Of a stretch of DNA of 64,000 bases, positions 1 through 7,766 are shown one piece after another. The DNA is from Sutcliffiella cohnii (lineage in GTDB: Bacteria; Bacillota; Bacilli; Bacillales; Bacillaceae_I). The translations under genes and the position numbers were made by a program. The stretch lies in the NCBI RefSeq assembly GCF_002250055.1, contig NZ_CP018866.1, positions 2,410,501 through 2,474,500 of the forward strand, in the 5' to 3' direction. Positions within the stretch are counted from its first letter, which is position 1. Every line of letters starts with the position of its first letter. The notes under the pieces are model-generated. The model made no database searches and was not told the origin of the DNA. It saw only the letters and a list, made by a program, of their open reading frames with translations.

Positions 1-1
1 A

Positions 2-202
2 GAACAAAACCAACCTCTTAACGGTTATGCATGTACCATAGGAGTAGACGATTACGACGCAATTGAAGCAAAAATTCTTGATAAAGGTGGCATTGTAGCG
101 TTACCGAAATACGCGCTACCTGGCATGGCGTGGCAAGGTTACTATAAGGATACAGAAGGAAATATCTTTGGTATTCATCAGCCGGATGAATACGCAAAAT
201 AG
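2..202 (+). CDS. VOC (glyoxalase/bleomycin resistance) family protein, 3' part only
   Basis: The last 66 codons of a gene that enters from the left edge. The visible end contains GMAWQGYYKDTEGNIFGI, the usual closing segment of the vicinal-oxygen-chelate fold: an aromatic-rich strand, then D-x-E-G-N and F-G-I. Family members are metal-dependent lyases, dioxygenases or antibiotic-binding proteins, often cytosolic dimers. The substrate cannot be told because the first metal-ligand half is outside the window. The gene ends in TAG and is followed within 20 bases by a strong hairpin, so it is the last gene of its unit. Confidence 0.75.
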   Translation, partial: EQNQPLNGYACTIGVDDYDAIEAKILDKGGIVALPKYALPGMAWQGYYKDTEGNIFGIHQPDEYAK

Positions 203-220
203 AATACTTTCTGGATCTGG

Positions 221-250
221 AAAAGGCACTAATATTGTGCCTTTTCTACA
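221..250 (+). terminator. Rho-independent terminator after the VOC gene
   Basis: Perfect 9-bp stem AAAAGGCAC / GTGCCTTTT with a 7-base loop, followed by a short T-rich tract. It lies 18 bases after the stop of the partial VOC gene. Confidence 0.75.
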
Positions 251-347
251 TTTTTGATGAACGATGTGCATCTTCTCAATATAATTGGATTCTGCCTAAG
301 TAGTCTTTGTTGCAAAGTCTTCTTGTTATAGCACTAGCAGTCTGCTA

Positions 348-800
348 TTATATGGATTTCCTTGCTTCTTGTTCGACCCTCTGCATAAATTCTTGTACGA
401 CGGAAGGGTTATTTTTCTGTCCGCTAAGCTTTAACATCGCTCTACCAACAAAATTAACTCCTTTATTTTGGCCCTCATATATAAACTTCGTGTGGGTATC
501 GTCTAGCTTAACTAGTGTAAATGTGAGAGTAATTTCAAATGCTTTTCCTAAAACAAATGAGATTTTTTTCATTTTCCTATTCTCACTATTTTCATACGCT
601 AATGTTTCGACTATGTACGTTTCGACACGTTTTCCTTCGCGATATTTTTGCTGGTGCTTTGCTCCTACTTCCCCCTCCTTCTTCTCCACTAATTGATGCT
701 CTTCTACTTTGGGCATAATTCTTTTTATATTTTTATCGGCGAAAAGATCCCACACTTTTTCTATATTCGTTGAAATCACTATTTCTTCTTTCCATTGCAT
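348..800 (-). CDS. SRPBCC (START/polyketide cyclase-like) family protein
   Basis: 150 residues, the usual size of a stand-alone SRPBCC domain. The N-terminus (EIVISTNIEKVWDLFAD) is the typical first strand plus helix entry of this helix-grip fold, and the C-terminal segment from about residue 118 is the long amphipathic helix. These proteins bind hydrophobic ligands in a deep pocket; no ligand can be predicted. AAGGAGG lies 10 bases before ATG. The start overlaps the end of the upstream MerR gene by 22 bases, so the two are translationally coupled. The MerR regulator may sense the same ligand; this is inference from gene order. Confidence 0.75.
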   Translation of the reverse strand: MQWKEEIVISTNIEKVWDLFADKNIKRIMPKVEEHQLVEKKEGEVGAKHQQKYREGKRVETYIVETLAYENSENRKMKKISFVLGKAFEITLTFTLVKLDDTHTKFIYEGQNKGVNFVGRAMLKLSGQKNNPSVVQEFMQRVEQEARKSI

Positions 801-1144
801 GATTCGCTTTCCTCCTTCCCAGATGCAAGAAAGTCATTGATTTCTTCAACACTCTGATGAAGTTCTTCAATTTGCATCTTTATCTTTTCTTTCTTTTCTA
901 TTAGCAACTCTTCCAAATGAGAGAAGGATTCATCTTCCATTACAGTAATCATTTCTTGTACGGTAAAACCAAATCCCCTTAATTTACTTAATAATATGGC
1001 AAGAAAATAACTTCCATCATCGTAATAACGATATTTATTACTAGGGTCAATATAAGCTGGTTCCAATAATTTCACCTCTGCATAATATCGTAACGTTTCT
1101 TTACTTAACCCTGTTAATTCGGAAAACTCACTTACTTTATACAT
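779..1144 (-). CDS. MerR family transcriptional regulator
   Basis: 121 residues. Residues 1 to about 70 form the MerR winged helix-turn-helix (YKVSEFSELTGLSKETLRYY followed by an RYY wing), and about 75 to 110 is a coiled coil rich in E and K (IEKKEKIKMQIEELHQSVEEI) that would make the dimer. There is no C-terminal effector domain and no metal-binding Cys cluster. The only Cys is near the C-terminus, so this is a short MerR, not a metal sensor of the ZntR/CueR type. It heads a two-gene unit with the SRPBCC gene and has a stretched promoter with an internal dyad directly upstream, the classic arrangement for autoregulation by DNA untwisting. Confidence 0.85.
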   Translation of the reverse strand: MYKVSEFSELTGLSKETLRYYAEVKLLEPAYIDPSNKYRYYDDGSYFLAILLSKLRGFGFTVQEMITVMEDESFSHLEELLIEKKEKIKMQIEELHQSVEEINDFLASGKEESESCNGKKK

Positions 1145-1164
1145 TCCTATCCTCCCTCGGATAT

Positions 1165-1196
1165 ATAATAAACTGTGTTGTGCACCACAAAGTCAA
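1165..1196 (-). promoter_or_regulatory. MerR-type promoter and operator
   Basis: Read on the minus strand: -35 TTGACT (1191-1196), a 20-base spacer and -10 TATTAT (1165-1170). The spacer is longer than the normal 17 and holds a dyad centred on GTGCAC (TTGTGGTGCACAACACA). Overlong spacers with a central palindrome are the hallmark of MerR-activated promoters. It lies 21 bases upstream of the MerR start codon. Confidence 0.65.
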
Positions 1197-1247
1197 TCTT
1201 TTTTTAGGAAGATATTTCAAAAAGTGATAAAAACTCCAGCTACTTTT

Positions 1248-1401
1248 TTAGTTAGTTTTTATAACAGCATCTTTTATATCATTTTGATACCTTTCTGGAT
1301 AAGAGCTAATATAAATTTTCCCATAACTATCTCTTTCAATATTCCAATATTGGTTTTATGATGCTAGTATTATCCGTTTCAATTGAATCACCATTATAAA
1401 A
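1248..1401 (-). pseudogene. Decayed C-terminal gene remnant of unknown family
   Basis: On the minus strand two short reading frames read as ordinary protein but are out of phase. The first reads FYNGDSIETDNTSIIKP and is preceded by an in-frame TAA. About 50 bases later a shifted frame reads YWNIERDSYGKIYISSYP and continues to DAVIKTN and a TAA at 1248-1250. The simplest reading is the 3' end of a gene with one indel and a lost 5' part. I do not recognise the family. It could be chance, since the region is short. Confidence 0.35.
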
Positions 1402-1705
1402 TTATGCGAACATTATACCGAACAATTACCTACTAATATAATGGTTTTATAGTTTCCAATTACATAAAAAATAGCGCCAATTTCTCTTTAATATCGGCAC
1501 TTTACTATATGTTTAGCGTTAAGCTCTTGGAGATTGAAACATGTCATACTTACGTGGTTATATCGTTTTTAACGCTTGCTTTTTTGAAAATTTGTCATTT
1601 GGTTGTAATTTATAATATTTTTGTTGACACAAGCAATAGGATGGTCGTCCACACAATTATTGGTAATAATAGTCCTAACAAGTGTTAACGTATTCCTTTC
1701 TCAGA
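1402..1705. other. Intergenic stretch without a recognisable gene
   Basis: About 300 bases of AT-rich DNA with short open frames on the minus strand (for example a 23-residue hydrophobic peptide near 1600-1680) but none with a ribosome binding site or known similarity. It may be a further part of the decayed gene next to it. Confidence 0.4.
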
Positions 1706-2107
1706 TTATAAGATAGACATATTCCAATAATCTTCAGCCTCGTATAGATGTTCCAACACTTCATTTGCAACCTCTTCATAAATGTTTTTAGATTCATATT
1801 CAACATCGTATCTAAACCATTGACCCTTCGTTTCTTTCAACCTGAACTTATTATGTAAGTCATGTGCTGTTACTTTATTGGGTAGCACTTTCTCCCCCCA
1901 TGAATGAGTAATTCCTTCAGATGGACATACCCCCACTTCAATTACAAAACCTCCTCCATACCTGTCAAACTGGAAAGTCATCAAGTCTATTTTGTCCTTG
2001 CTAATTCTACGAAAATGGGGGAAAGAACCTTTAAATCCTCTTATTCTAAGTTCAGGGATAACTATCTTCTTCAATTCGGTAATCATTTTATTTCTCTCCA
2101 ATGACAT
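1706..2107 (-). CDS. DUF4304 domain-containing protein
   Basis: 133 residues. The order of features matches DUF4304 proteins: an N-terminal helix (ITELKKIVIPELRIRGFKGS), a FRR strand, then DLMTFQFDRYGGGFVIEVGV and a closing acidic helix. These are small cytosolic proteins of unknown function, sometimes found with contact-dependent toxin immunity genes, but no toxin gene is seen next to this one. GGTGG precedes the ATG by a few bases. Assignment rests on motif memory, not a search. Confidence 0.6.
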   Translation of the reverse strand: MSLERNKMITELKKIVIPELRIRGFKGSFPHFRRISKDKIDLMTFQFDRYGGGFVIEVGVCPSEGITHSWGEKVLPNKVTAHDLHNKFRLKETKGQWFRYDVEYESKNIYEEVANEVLEHLYEAEDYWNMSIL

Positions 2108-2202
2108 TCTACCACCTACTATTAATTTAACTTGACTATTTAAGCTAAACTACTCTGTTAATATCACTAATAGCAAATTTCCCCTTTACAGAAGCATTCC
2201 CA

Positions 2203-2718
2203 CTAAGTGAATAATTGCTTAATACTATTTGTGTCCTTAATAATTTCTGTCTTGTTTTTATGCATGCTATATTTTTTGAAAAAATTAACTTTCCCCACGT
2301 CTTCAAAATATCGGTTCCACTTAAACATTTTGAAAAATATTTTTAAGGTTGGTTTGTAGTTTGATTTCTCTAATCGAAGTTTTTGTTTGAGAAACCTCTT
2401 TATTATCCGATAGGTTCTTAATGAGTATTTTGTATCTAAAAAAATAATCAAATCTGCACTTTGAAAACAGTTGCTTACCCAATCCTCATTGTGAACCCCT
2501 TCTATTATCCAACTTTCTGATTGTATTATTCTATTTAAATACTCTTCTCTTTCTTGTTCAGTTCTTCTAATATCGCCAGACTCTTTCCTAATCCAAACTA
2601 CATTATCTAATTCATAATATGGTATATCTAACTTTAAAGATAATTCTTTTGCTAAAGTTGTTTTACCACTTCCAACAGAGCCAATAATGTGTATCCTTTT
2701 CGGAATAATTTTGTTCAT
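2203..2718 (-). CDS. Small P-loop NTPase / kinase-like protein (FlaR/adenylate kinase-like)
   Basis: 171 residues. Walker A is GSVGSGKTT (residues 13-21), directly after a hydrophobic first strand (RIHIIG). The next segment PYYELDNVVW is the acceptor-binding part seen in the FlaR-type 'topology modulation' and shikimate/adenylate kinase-like proteins; SADLIIFLD is the core strand near residue 90. The C-terminal half is strongly basic (KR/KK-rich), as in FlaR relatives. The real substrate of this family is not known and the flagellar/topology name is historical. Stand-alone gene with AGGTG before ATG. Confidence 0.65.
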   Translation of the reverse strand: MNKIIPKRIHIIGSVGSGKTTLAKELSLKLDIPYYELDNVVWIRKESGDIRRTEQEREEYLNRIIQSESWIIEGVHNEDWVSNCFQSADLIIFLDTKYSLRTYRIIKRFLKQKLRLEKSNYKPTLKIFFKMFKWNRYFEDVGKVNFFKKYSMHKNKTEIIKDTNSIKQLFT

Positions 2719-2789
2719 AATACACCTAATTCATAATAATTTTACTCCCTAAAAATATTCTATTTAAGGTAATGAATTTCCTCTTAATA

Positions 2790-4013
2790 TTACGAAGCAA
2801 CTCTTTCTTGACTGTTTCTTTCATCAATAAACTTAAAATATGGTAAACACATTCCTAGTAGTGAAACTAAACTAATGATGAAACCAATAAAAAGGTATAA
2901 CGGTCTTACCCCTAACATTTCACTTAATACACCACCAGCAAGTACTCCCAATGGCATTGCACCTCTTATGATTAGTAAACGCACTGAGAACACTTTCCCC
3001 ATTAGTTGATTAGGGACCGTTTGTTGGCAAATCGTTGTATTATGTACACTAAAAATAGCCATTACTATTCCACCAATTACCTCGGTTGTTATTGCTAATG
3101 GAATACTATAGGTAAAACAAAGCGCTATAAATGTTAAGCCTCCTATAAAAAGAGATCCCAACATGAGAAATCTACGACTCTTATATTTTAATTTTGACAC
3201 CAGTAAAGCACCGATAATGTATCCGATAGGAAAGCCCGCCATAAAATACCCATATTCAGCAAAAGTCCCTCCTAATTCTTCTGTAATGTATGGAAGAGTT
3301 GTTACCATCGTTACTCCTACTCCGAATTGGACAAATGCTAAAAAAATACCTAACCACACTATGACTCTCTGAGTGAAGAAAAAAGAAATTCCTTCCGAAA
3401 AATCGGCTAACCATGTTTTTCTTACATCTGGTCTATTTCTCTGTTCTCGAATAAAAAGTAAAGTAAATCCACTAATAATCATAAAAGAACTCACAAGTGT
3501 AAGAGTAACTGTAACACTCGTATACTCAATTACTATTCCAGCAATGATTGGAGATAAAAAAGTCATTAAGCGGGCAGTTCCGTCAATGTATGCATTTGCT
3601 GACTGTAGATGTTTATCTTCTACTATAGTGGGGATAATCGCATGGTTTGCAGGTACATAAAGAGGTGTGATTAATCCAACGATACACTGTACAGCATAAA
3701 TGTGCCAAACTTCTAGGTTACCTATTTTTAATGCCATTAGTGGAATAAGAAATACGACTCCCCTTGTCCATTGCGAGAGTACCATAATCCATTTTCTGCT
3801 CCAACGGTCAATATAGGGGCCTATAAAAAGTTGAAGAATTAGAGATGGTAAAAAATATAGAAGCCACATACTCCCAAGTGCTAGAGTAGAACCTGTAAGT
3901 TGATAGATTAATATAGAATTACAGAAGGTTCCGAACGCGCCACCAAGCTCTGATATTCCATTTCCTACCCATGTACTAACAAACGAGCGATTCTTTAATA
4001 AAGAAGAGTTCAT
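2790..4013 (-). CDS. MFS transporter (MFS_3-type drug/siderophore exporter family)
   Basis: 407 residues with about 12 hydrophobic segments, the normal length for a major facilitator. The loop between TM2 and TM3 carries the motif A variant GPYIDRWSRKWIM near residue 65. The layout, with a short N-terminus and a central loop containing REQRNRPD near residue 190, fits the EntS/MFS_3 branch, usually proton-driven efflux. It follows the ArsR-type regulator by 14 bases with AGGTGA before the ATG, so the pair forms one operon and the regulator probably represses the exporter. The substrate is not readable. Confidence 0.8.
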   Translation of the reverse strand: MNSSLLKNRSFVSTWVGNGISELGGAFGTFCNSILIYQLTGSTLALGSMWLLYFLPSLILQLFIGPYIDRWSRKWIMVLSQWTRGVVFLIPLMALKIGNLEVWHIYAVQCIVGLITPLYVPANHAIIPTIVEDKHLQSANAYIDGTARLMTFLSPIIAGIVIEYTSVTVTLTLVSSFMIISGFTLLFIREQRNRPDVRKTWLADFSEGISFFFTQRVIVWLGIFLAFVQFGVGVTMVTTLPYITEELGGTFAEYGYFMAGFPIGYIIGALLVSKLKYKSRRFLMLGSLFIGGLTFIALCFTYSIPLAITTEVIGGIVMAIFSVHNTTICQQTVPNQLMGKVFSVRLLIIRGAMPLGVLAGGVLSEMLGVRPLYLFIGFIISLVSLLGMCLPYFKFIDERNSQERVAS

Positions 4014-4027
4014 AAGGTCACCTATCC

Positions 4028-5071
4028 TTACCGTTTTAAGTACTGATCTAGTTCCTTGAAAAGCAATTTTACTACATTCGCTTTCAAGGAATATTTCGCA
4101 CCATTCATTTCAACTAATTTAGCGGCACGTAATATTTTTAGATGGTGATGAATCGTCGTTTTCCCCATATTTAATATTTTTGTTAGTTCTTGGAGCGATC
4201 GGTCATATTCCGATAAAAGCTTGACTATTCGAAGCCTTGTTTCATCTCCTAACGCCTTATGCTTTTGAACTAGGAAGTTACTTGGCATATATTTGTCATT
4301 TGGTGAAAGGCTTTCATTTGCGACCGGATAGTAAAATACTTTTGTGTCTTCTATATCTGCTTCAATATTCCAAGGACGATAGATATACTGTGGAATGAGT
4401 AATACATTATGAACACTTGGCTCGGGGAGATAATTAACTCCACCAGTTGCCCACTGAACAAGTTCTTCCGGGGACAGCTTTTCTCTCATTTCGTTTTTAG
4501 ACTCATAATCTATCTTTAAAATTTGATTTATCTTTTCTAACTCTGGACTTACTACTGCTTCATACCATAATGTCATAACTTCTATTAGGTGAGCTTTAAG
4601 TTCATCTGTGTTGCTGTTACTAATGAATTGTATGTATTGAGGGAAAAAGGGATTTTCACTCGTTTTCTCTTTCAGTTCCATGACTGCACTCTCTTCTCCA
4701 GCAGCTGCCGCTTCCCTCAATTGTTGATACTTCTCTCCAATATAAGGCAGACATGTAAATTTAAATTTCAAACTTTGTAACGATTCAATACTAGAACAGA
4801 ATTCTTTCAAGTTATTACTTTTACATTGATGTAGCAGTTGTAAAAGTGCCTTCCAAGTATTGTGCTCCTCGACATAATCTAAATGATCTATAAGAGTCGT
4901 GGACAATGAACCTCTAAGTTCTTCCCAATATGATTTTGGTCTTTCCAAAGTATCAATTAATCGGGAGTTCGTTACTGCTGCAATTCCAAGGGCACATTCC
5001 CATAGCGGTGAATAAGCCACCTGAACGTCATACGTTTCTCTTTTCCTACTTGTTACGTGAAAAACTTCCAT
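4028..5071 (-). CDS. ArsR family regulator with N-terminal DUF5937-like domain
   Basis: 347 residues. The last 80 residues are an ArsR winged helix (HKALGDETRLRIVKLL, then LQELTKILNMGKTTIHHHLK), with no Cys-based metal site, so it is not a metal sensor of the ArsR/SmtB type. The first 260 residues form a helical domain like that of long Bacillus regulators placed beside MFS exporters; it is the likely ligand sensor or dimer platform. GAGGTGAT lies 5 bases before ATG. It is the first gene of the unit with the MFS exporter, and its promoter overlaps an inverted repeat, consistent with autorepression. Confidence 0.75.
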   Translation of the reverse strand: MEVFHVTSRKRETYDVQVAYSPLWECALGIAAVTNSRLIDTLERPKSYWEELRGSLSTTLIDHLDYVEEHNTWKALLQLLHQCKSNNLKEFCSSIESLQSLKFKFTCLPYIGEKYQQLREAAAAGEESAVMELKEKTSENPFFPQYIQFISNSNTDELKAHLIEVMTLWYEAVVSPELEKINQILKIDYESKNEMREKLSPEELVQWATGGVNYLPEPSVHNVLLIPQYIYRPWNIEADIEDTKVFYYPVANESLSPNDKYMPSNFLVQKHKALGDETRLRIVKLLSEYDRSLQELTKILNMGKTTIHHHLKILRAAKLVEMNGAKYSLKANVVKLLFKELDQYLKR

Positions 5072-5102
5072 CCGATCACCTCTTTAATGTTAATTTGGTT
5101 AT

Positions 5103-5145
5103 ATTATACATAAACTGAATTTTATATTCAATAAATACTGAATAT
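5103..5145 (-). promoter_or_regulatory. Promoter and operator of the ArsR-MFS unit
   Basis: On the minus strand: -35 TTGAAT (5126-5131), 17-base spacer, -10 TATAAT (5103-5108). A perfect 7-bp inverted repeat ATATTCA-N8-TGAATAT (5124-5145) covers the -35, and further ACTGAAT/TCTGAAC half-sites flank it, as expected for a repressor site. Confidence 0.6.
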
Positions 5146-5189
5146 ATTGTTCTATAAATTCTGAACAAATATAGTAACTTAATCAAAAT

Positions 5190-5223
5190 AAAAAGATGCA
5201 TTTCTATTTTTTATGAAATGCAT
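5190..5223 (-). terminator. Terminator after the lipoprotein gene
   Basis: 9-bp stem ATGCATTTC / GAAATGCAT with a 10-base loop. Read on the minus strand it is followed by CTTTTTATTTTG, and it lies about 50 bases beyond the lipoprotein stop. Confidence 0.65.
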
Positions 5224-5274
5224 TCCATCAGTTCAACTGCCTTTAATTTGGTTTTCCTGTTTTTTTGGATTACT

Positions 5275-5733
5275 CTACTCCCCAGTGTGGTAATCAATTT
5301 CTTGCTCTTTTCTTAGTTTTATTCCTGGCGTTTCCTCCCTTGCTGACAGGAATTCATCAACCTCTTCAATGTTGGATGACTTAAAGACCAACGTCTCTGA
5401 ATCAAAAATTACAAACGAGGGAAACTCGTTAAATTCAAGTTTCTCTACATATTCAAAAGATTCAATACCAGGATATTCACCTGGTATTAACCAAATATAT
5501 GTCCCATATAAAAGGGTATCTAAACTTTCTTTACTTAAAAATTGATTAAAGTTCACACTATAATAATCTTGTATTTCCCGCGAGTCAGAATTCTCTTTAT
5601 CCTTTCCTGGAATGGCATATAGCATATAAAAATCAGAATGCGAAGAAACTAAATGTTCTATCATCTCTTCCTCTTTCACATTACCACAACCAGTTATTGT
5701 CAATAGTAATAATCCTATTATCAACAGTCTCAA
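5275..5733 (-). CDS. Predicted lipoprotein of unknown function
   Basis: I start the gene at a TTG preceded by GGAGGTG at 6 bases; this gives MRLLIIGLLLLTITGC, a short type II signal peptide with lipobox ITGC and Cys16 as lipid anchor. A longer frame upstream exists but has no ribosome site. The mature part (about 136 residues) is acidic and has no Cys, so it would sit on the outer face of the membrane. The end (FPSFVIFDSETLVFKSS then an acidic helix) resembles the last strands of a thioredoxin fold without a catalytic CxxC; this is only a resemblance. The function is unknown. Confidence 0.65.
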   Translation of the reverse strand: MRLLIIGLLLLTITGCGNVKEEEMIEHLVSSHSDFYMLYAIPGKDKENSDSREIQDYYSVNFNQFLSKESLDTLLYGTYIWLIPGEYPGIESFEYVEKLEFNEFPSFVIFDSETLVFKSSNIEEVDEFLSAREETPGIKLRKEQEIDYHTGE

Positions 5734-5799
5734 ATATAGCACCTCCACATATATTCTTATCTTAATGTAACTAAACTTAATACGTAAGTTTATTACCTT

Positions 5800-5837
5800 C
5801 AACAAATAAAAGCGATAATCCTTCTAGAATCATCGCT
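5800..5837 (-). terminator. Terminator after the UbiB-family gene
   Basis: Minus-strand stem AGCGATGAT / ATTATCGCT (9 bp with one G-T pair), loop of 9, then TTTTATTTG. It ends the UbiB-family unit 45 bases after the TAA at 5882. Confidence 0.6.
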
Positions 5838-5881
5838 GCCTGGTATAGTCACCCACTAATGCTTATAGAAAAAAATCTAAT

Positions 5882-7507
5882 TTATCCTCTTCGTTTTTCA
5901 TGCATGAATTTCATCCATCTTTTTAACTTAAAACTGGTCCAAAAGTAGCCGACACCGGAGACGATAGATACTCCGACTGAAAGCTGTAAGAAAAGTTGAT
6001 GGGATGTATGGATACCTATCCCAATTCCTATAATCCCTAAGAATGCAATTTGAAATAGCTTCTTTTTGTTATTTTCATAGAGAGTAAATTGAAAATGTCG
6101 ACGTTGCTCGGTTTCTTTTATAACCTCTATTCATTGCGGTAGTTTTAAAAACTCTGTAAAAGAATGGATAGTATTGAATAAAGGCTGTGATTGTAACCAA
6201 AACGAAAGAAACGACCAACTGTTATTACCTTGTTTACTTAACCAACTCATAAATACATGTTTTAAGACGTTCATGAGTTCATCATCTGATGCCAGGCTAC
6301 GAAGCATTCCTTCCATCGTAATGAAAGATCGACCTAAGAAAACAAATTTCGTTGGCACTTGAATTGGAAGTGCTTGAATGATGTCATTCAACTCCAATTT
6401 TAAGGCTATAAGATTGATTTCTTTTAATTGTGTAGTAGATTGATAGGACAGTAATTCAGCCATCAACTTCTCCATCGTCCTTGGATCCGCTTCAGGTAGT
6501 AAAAATCCTAAGTTCGTTAAGCACTCTACAGCTTTAGGGTAATTTTTTGATAATAAACTTTCAATTAATGTTTGAAAATTGGTGGCATCCTTTTTGGAAA
6601 TGTTCCCTATCATACCGAAATCTAATAATATGATTTGTCCTTCTTTTGATACAAGAACGTTTCCTGAATGGGGATCTGCATGGAACATACCTAGTTCTAG
6701 CCACTGGGGAAGAAAAACTTCCATCAAACGTTCAGCCAATTGTAATTTAGTAATTTCTAATTGACTAATCCCTGCTTCATCTGTCAACTTTATTCCATCG
6801 ACCCATTCCATAACCAAGACCTTTGGTGTACATAGTTCAGAATACACGGTAGGAATTTTCACCACATCAACAGATTTATAATGTTCTTGAAATTGATGTA
6901 GGTTATTTTTTTCCTGCGAAAAATCGAGTTCCTGTACAATAACTTCCTTAAGCTCTTTAAATAAAACCTTTAAGTTTATAAATCCTTTTGGCATTGGAAC
7001 AAAATGATGAGCAAACCAAATTATAATACTTAACGTACGGAAGTCTGTTTGTGTGATGGATTGAATATTAGGACGTTGTACTTTAATAGCAACTGATTCA
7101 CCATTTTTTAAAACACCTTTATAAACTTCCCCTATGGAAGCAGATGCTATCGCTTTTTTTTCGATGTGAAGTAAAAACTTGTCTAACGGAGCTCCCCATT
7201 CCGCTTCAACAATACTATTAATTTCTTCCCATTTAGAGGGAGGAACTTGATCTGTAAGTCCTTGAATTTGACGTATAAATCCATTCGGAAGTAAGTCTGC
7301 TCTAATACTTAGCAATTGTCCAACTTTAATAAGTAACCCTTCTAATTCAAATAATGTTTTTCGAAATCTACTCCCTATTTTCACCCACAGTGTTTCCCAA
7401 TCTGCTTCCGTTTTTTTAGTTACTTTATATCAATAAATTTGAATAAAAATGACAAATGCCATCGACAGTACTTTTGACATTCGTTTTATATTGCTCATAA
7501 ATACCAT
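5882..7507 (-). pseudogene. ABC1/UbiB atypical kinase gene with two in-frame TGA codons
   Basis: Read straight through, this frame gives 541 residues, the normal size of a UbiB/ABC1 protein: an N-terminal hydrophobic segment (VLSMAFVIFIQIY), the KxGQ motif (IKVGQLLSIRADLLP), the ABC1 kinase core (SIGEVYKG, VAIKVQRP, FHADPHSGNVLV, LLDFGMIG) and a C-terminal pair of membrane helices (FQIAFLGIIGIGIGIHTSH and a second one), a UbiB hallmark. TGA interrupts it at codon 26 (7430-7432, QIY-TGA-YKV) and codon 459 (6131-6133, LPQ-TGA-IEV). Between them lies a 417-codon open frame, but its GTG start lacks a Shine-Dalgarno sequence and falls inside conserved sequence. The frame is otherwise intact. Either it is a recent pseudogene or both TGA codons are read through. 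Family members support quinone biosynthesis or lipid homeostasis at the membrane. Confidence 0.7.
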
Positions 7508-7515
7508 AATACTAC

Positions 7516-7737
7516 TTATTTCCCTCCTAATAGTGACACGGGTTGTACATATTGGTTAAGTCTGCCCCAGCCCCTATAATGTAAAAATTTATTTAGTAAC
7601 CCAAAAAAAGAAGCATGAGGTAACGGAGTAACTTCACACTTCTTCGTTCGATTAATAAATTCTACATAAAAAGTGCTAACCCTTCTCTTGGATCCACACT
7701 TATTTTTTTGATTTGCTTTTTTGAGTTTATAACTCAT
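7516..7737 (-). CDS. Hypothetical small basic protein, weakly supported
   Basis: 73 residues, strongly basic N-terminal half (YKLKKANQKNKCGSKRR) and an aromatic C-terminal half (FGLLNKFLHYRGWGRLNQYV). I do not recognise it. There is no convincing ribosome binding site before the ATG and an in-frame TAA lies six codons upstream. It fills the space between the PAP2 gene and the UbiB gene, and its last codons contain the GGAGGG that could serve the UbiB start. It may be a real small protein or a chance frame. Confidence 0.3.
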   Translation of the reverse strand: MSYKLKKANQKNKCGSKRRVSTFYVEFINRTKKCEVTPLPHASFFGLLNKFLHYRGWGRLNQYVQPVSLLGGK

Positions 7738-7766
7738 TGTCTCGACTAATTTTTAATAAAGCGCTG

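Noticed and set aside
307..696. 129-codon plus-strand frame
   Set aside because: Antisense to the SRPBCC gene, which has a strong ribosome site and family-like sequence; the plus frame is hydrophobic noise.
1600..1690. 23-residue hydrophobic peptide frame on the minus strand
   Set aside because: Starts at TTG without a ribosome site in AT-rich DNA; too short to support.
6131..7384. Treating the 417-codon UbiB frame as a complete gene starting at GTG
   Set aside because: The GTG lies inside sequence that continues upstream in frame as conserved UbiB sequence, and there is no Shine-Dalgarno before it; both membrane regions would be lost.
5882..7507. Genome-wide recoding of TGA as Trp
   Set aside because: All other Trp codons I read are TGG, and TGA ends yneQ and the gerPF-like gene where no sensible extension follows.
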